In this document: one piece after another, positions 62,274 through 64,000 of the stretch
Layout: each line of letters opens with the position of its first letter
How positions within the stretch are numbered: the stretch's first letter is position 1
Assembly: GCA_026545225.1 (NCBI GenBank)
Contig: CM048845.1
Location: 118,485,033-118,549,032, forward strand
Reading direction: 5' to 3'
DNA length: 64,000 nt
DNA from: Cornus controversa
Taxonomy: Eukaryota > Streptophyta > Magnoliopsida > Cornales > Cornaceae
Translations under genes and position numbers: made by a program
Notes under the pieces: generated by a model
What the model saw: only the letters and a program-made list of their open reading frames with translations
What the model was told of the DNA's origin: nothing
The model's database searches: none

Positions 62274-62422
62274 TTAGTAAAATTTAATATTTTTTAAATT
62301 ATATCAGAACATAGAATAAGTGGTACTCAAATTGAAGCTCTCGAAATTATCTTTCTAACAGAAAATGTTTCATAAAAAAATTTAATGTGTAATAAAATTT
62401 ATTGATATGTAAGTGAAAAAAC

Positions 62423-62484
<62 letters not shown>

Positions 62485-62760
62485 CAGGTGAAGACAAAAA
62501 AATGCTTGGCTAGTTGCAGCCAAACAAGAATAAGGTCTGTTTATTTAGCCAAGTTATTGTAGATAAACATGAAGTTTTGTTTGGCCAGATCATGGTAAGG
62601 CAAAGCTATTGTGGATGCTCTAAGCTTTCTTAATATCCTAGCTTTAAACTTTCTAGTGTCGTAGGTTCCTTCCTTTCTTCCTTCCTTGGGCATTGACTTG
62701 CTGTTTTTTTCTGGTCCACTCGAAATTGAAAGTATCTTAGTAAATATGCTTTATTGATTT
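62274..62760. other. Flank with long TA microsatellite and inverted copy of the 59.2-kb repeat
   Basis: (TA)n of about 50 bp at 62430-62481. The sequence on both sides reads, in inverse orientation, like the unit at 59222-59680 (aagtggtactcaaatt; cttggctagttgcagccaa; gctattgtggatgctc). Confidence 0.6.
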
Positions 62761-63188
62761 TGTACACACAAATTTCGAGTCTTTAAATAAGATCAAAACA
62801 CGTGGACAAATAAATCAAATACATTAATTTCAAGAAATATGAATTTCGAATCTCTGTAGATTTTTATAAAAGAAAGACAAAATCCTCTGATTTGATCTCC
62901 TTTGTGGTTCAGATTTAAGGGCTGCTAGAGCATAATCTTGAATGAGATTGAAACTTTAGTGAAGGACGACACTTGGATGATGTTTTTGTTGTTGTTCTCC
63001 TTCAGAGATTTTAGATGTTTTGGAGCTTTAGATTTTGAGTGAAGAATCTTGCAGAGTTTCAGCATTCACTGAGAGTCTTCTTCCAATTTTTTTCCCCTAC
63101 ACCATCCAACTCTATTTATAGACTTCTTGGAAGGGTAAACTAGTAACTTCTTTTACTCTTGATAATTATCTTTCGTGATAATTATCCA

Positions 63189-63224
<36 letters not shown>

Positions 63225-63449
63225 TTATCTTTGATGATAAATATTTATACATATATATCAATTATCCTTTGACCCATTTTCTAGTGGGCTTGCACTTCTT
63301 AGACAATTTGGATTAGCCAATAACCCATTTATTTGTGGTGGGTATGGACTTTGAATTATCTGACTCATTGGGCTACATTCCAAATTGGGTTAAATTGAAG
63401 ATAAGTCAATTATATTTTGGGTCCATTATATAATTTTTTCATGTCTACA
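62761..63449 (-). mobile_element. LTR (3' LTR) of a minus-strand LTR retrotransposon running off the right edge
   Basis: On the minus strand the segment starts TGTAGACATG at 63449 and ends GTGTGTACA at 62761 (TG…CA, 689 bp). It carries a typical LTR TATA box, TATAAATAGAG, at 63120-63110. Immediately before its start is a purine tract AAGTAGGGGCAATT (63463-63450), as expected between an internal region and a 3' LTR. The other LTR would lie beyond 64000. A (TA)n tract at 63194-63222 interrupts it. Confidence 0.6.
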
Positions 63450-64000
63450 AATTGCCCCTACTTCAAGTCTCATGCTAATACCGAACTCTTCGTGTATTTA
63501 AAACGGGTTTTGAAGTAAAAAAAAAAAATTTAAATGCAATTTCCCAACATTCAAATTTTGGACACTTCTCGTGACATGAACTATGATTGTTTAAATTTTC
63601 TTCCTTGTGTGGAACTATGATTTCCTAGTTCTCCTTTTCTTGATTGAATCAGCATCTGAAAATCTTGTTCCAACTAGGATGTTTTTTCCCCTTGTCCAAA
63701 TAGAATTAGAGTCTTGAGAATCATTTCACAAATGTAATATTGTTGACTATATATATGTGACTCGCGCATCAAATCTGCGGCATGAATCTCTACATTCAAA
63801 AGATACACCACGTTCTGTCTTATACTTTCCATTGACTCAAATTAATGAACGGTTGAAGGAAATCCTAGCTCTCATCCTTGCTTCATCTTATTCTCACATT
63901 TTAAAAGGTAAGCAAATTTTCGTCATTTTTTTCATTTCTTTATTGTTTCTTCTCATTGCTTTGATAGATTTATTGTGTACCTATGAAGTAAGAACTTTAA
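63450..64000 (-). mobile_element. Probable internal region of the same LTR retrotransposon (partial)
   Basis: Begins with the purine tract next to the LTR and then AT-rich sequence without any open frame up to the window edge. Assignment rests only on adjacency to the LTR and tract. Confidence 0.4.

Overview
The window is nuclear DNA of a flowering plant, almost certainly a eudicot. The evidence is spliced genes with GT-AG introns whose exons encode recognisably plant proteins, an AT-rich background full of TA and GA microsatellites, and plant transposon families (Mutator-like, hAT, Tourist-like, L1-like LINE, Au-type SINE, TRIM, LTR retrotransposons). I cannot name the species. Nothing looks bacterial, organellar or viral.

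Seven protein-coding genes can be rebuilt exon by exon with reading phase kept across every junction. On the minus strand are: a 161-aa unknown membrane-anchored or secreted protein (294-1133); an intronless OSCA/CSC1 membrane protein of the OSCA4.1 type (2755-5247); a compact receptor-like kinase of 457 aa (6887-9200); a 238-aa NEP1-interacting-protein-type RING-H2 protein (13245-14937); a 292-aa type II membrane prolyl 4-hydroxylase (23700-29988); and a 178-aa unknown plant protein (32587-33626). On the plus strand is a ten-exon phospholipase D of the delta type, 856 aa (49554-58575). OSCA, receptor kinase, RING-H2 and PLD-delta families have all been linked to membrane or stress signalling, but this is ordinary plant gene order, not an operon, and I infer no shared pathway from proximity.

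Between the genes the window is mostly transposons. From 35.9 to 46.7 kb lies a nested complex: an L1-like LINE with a 13-14 bp target duplication, split by a minus-oriented coding-less LTR retrotransposon (39075-44103) that itself carries a Tourist-like MITE, and split again by a 1.2-kb PIF/Harbinger-type element (44957-46164). Several other elements have intact target duplications: Mutator-like at 5884-6419, 17254-18475, 48519-48664 and 59904-62264, hAT at 28306-29109 inside a prolyl-hydroxylase intron, and Tourist-like at 20317-20461. A roughly 250-bp TRIM sits in a PLD intron. An LTR retrotransposon enters from the right edge (LTR 62761-63449).

I found no convincing new molecular system. 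The most unusual items are a triplicated primer-binding-site/LTR junction in the LTR element, a tandem duplication that copied the OSCA stop codon and 3' flank, duplicated telo-boxes in the OSCA leader, a probable GC-AG intron in the PLD gene, a prolyl-hydroxylase last exon that adds only Val-stop, and two uncharacterised plant proteins. All coordinates and splice sites were read by eye, without alignment or transcript data.
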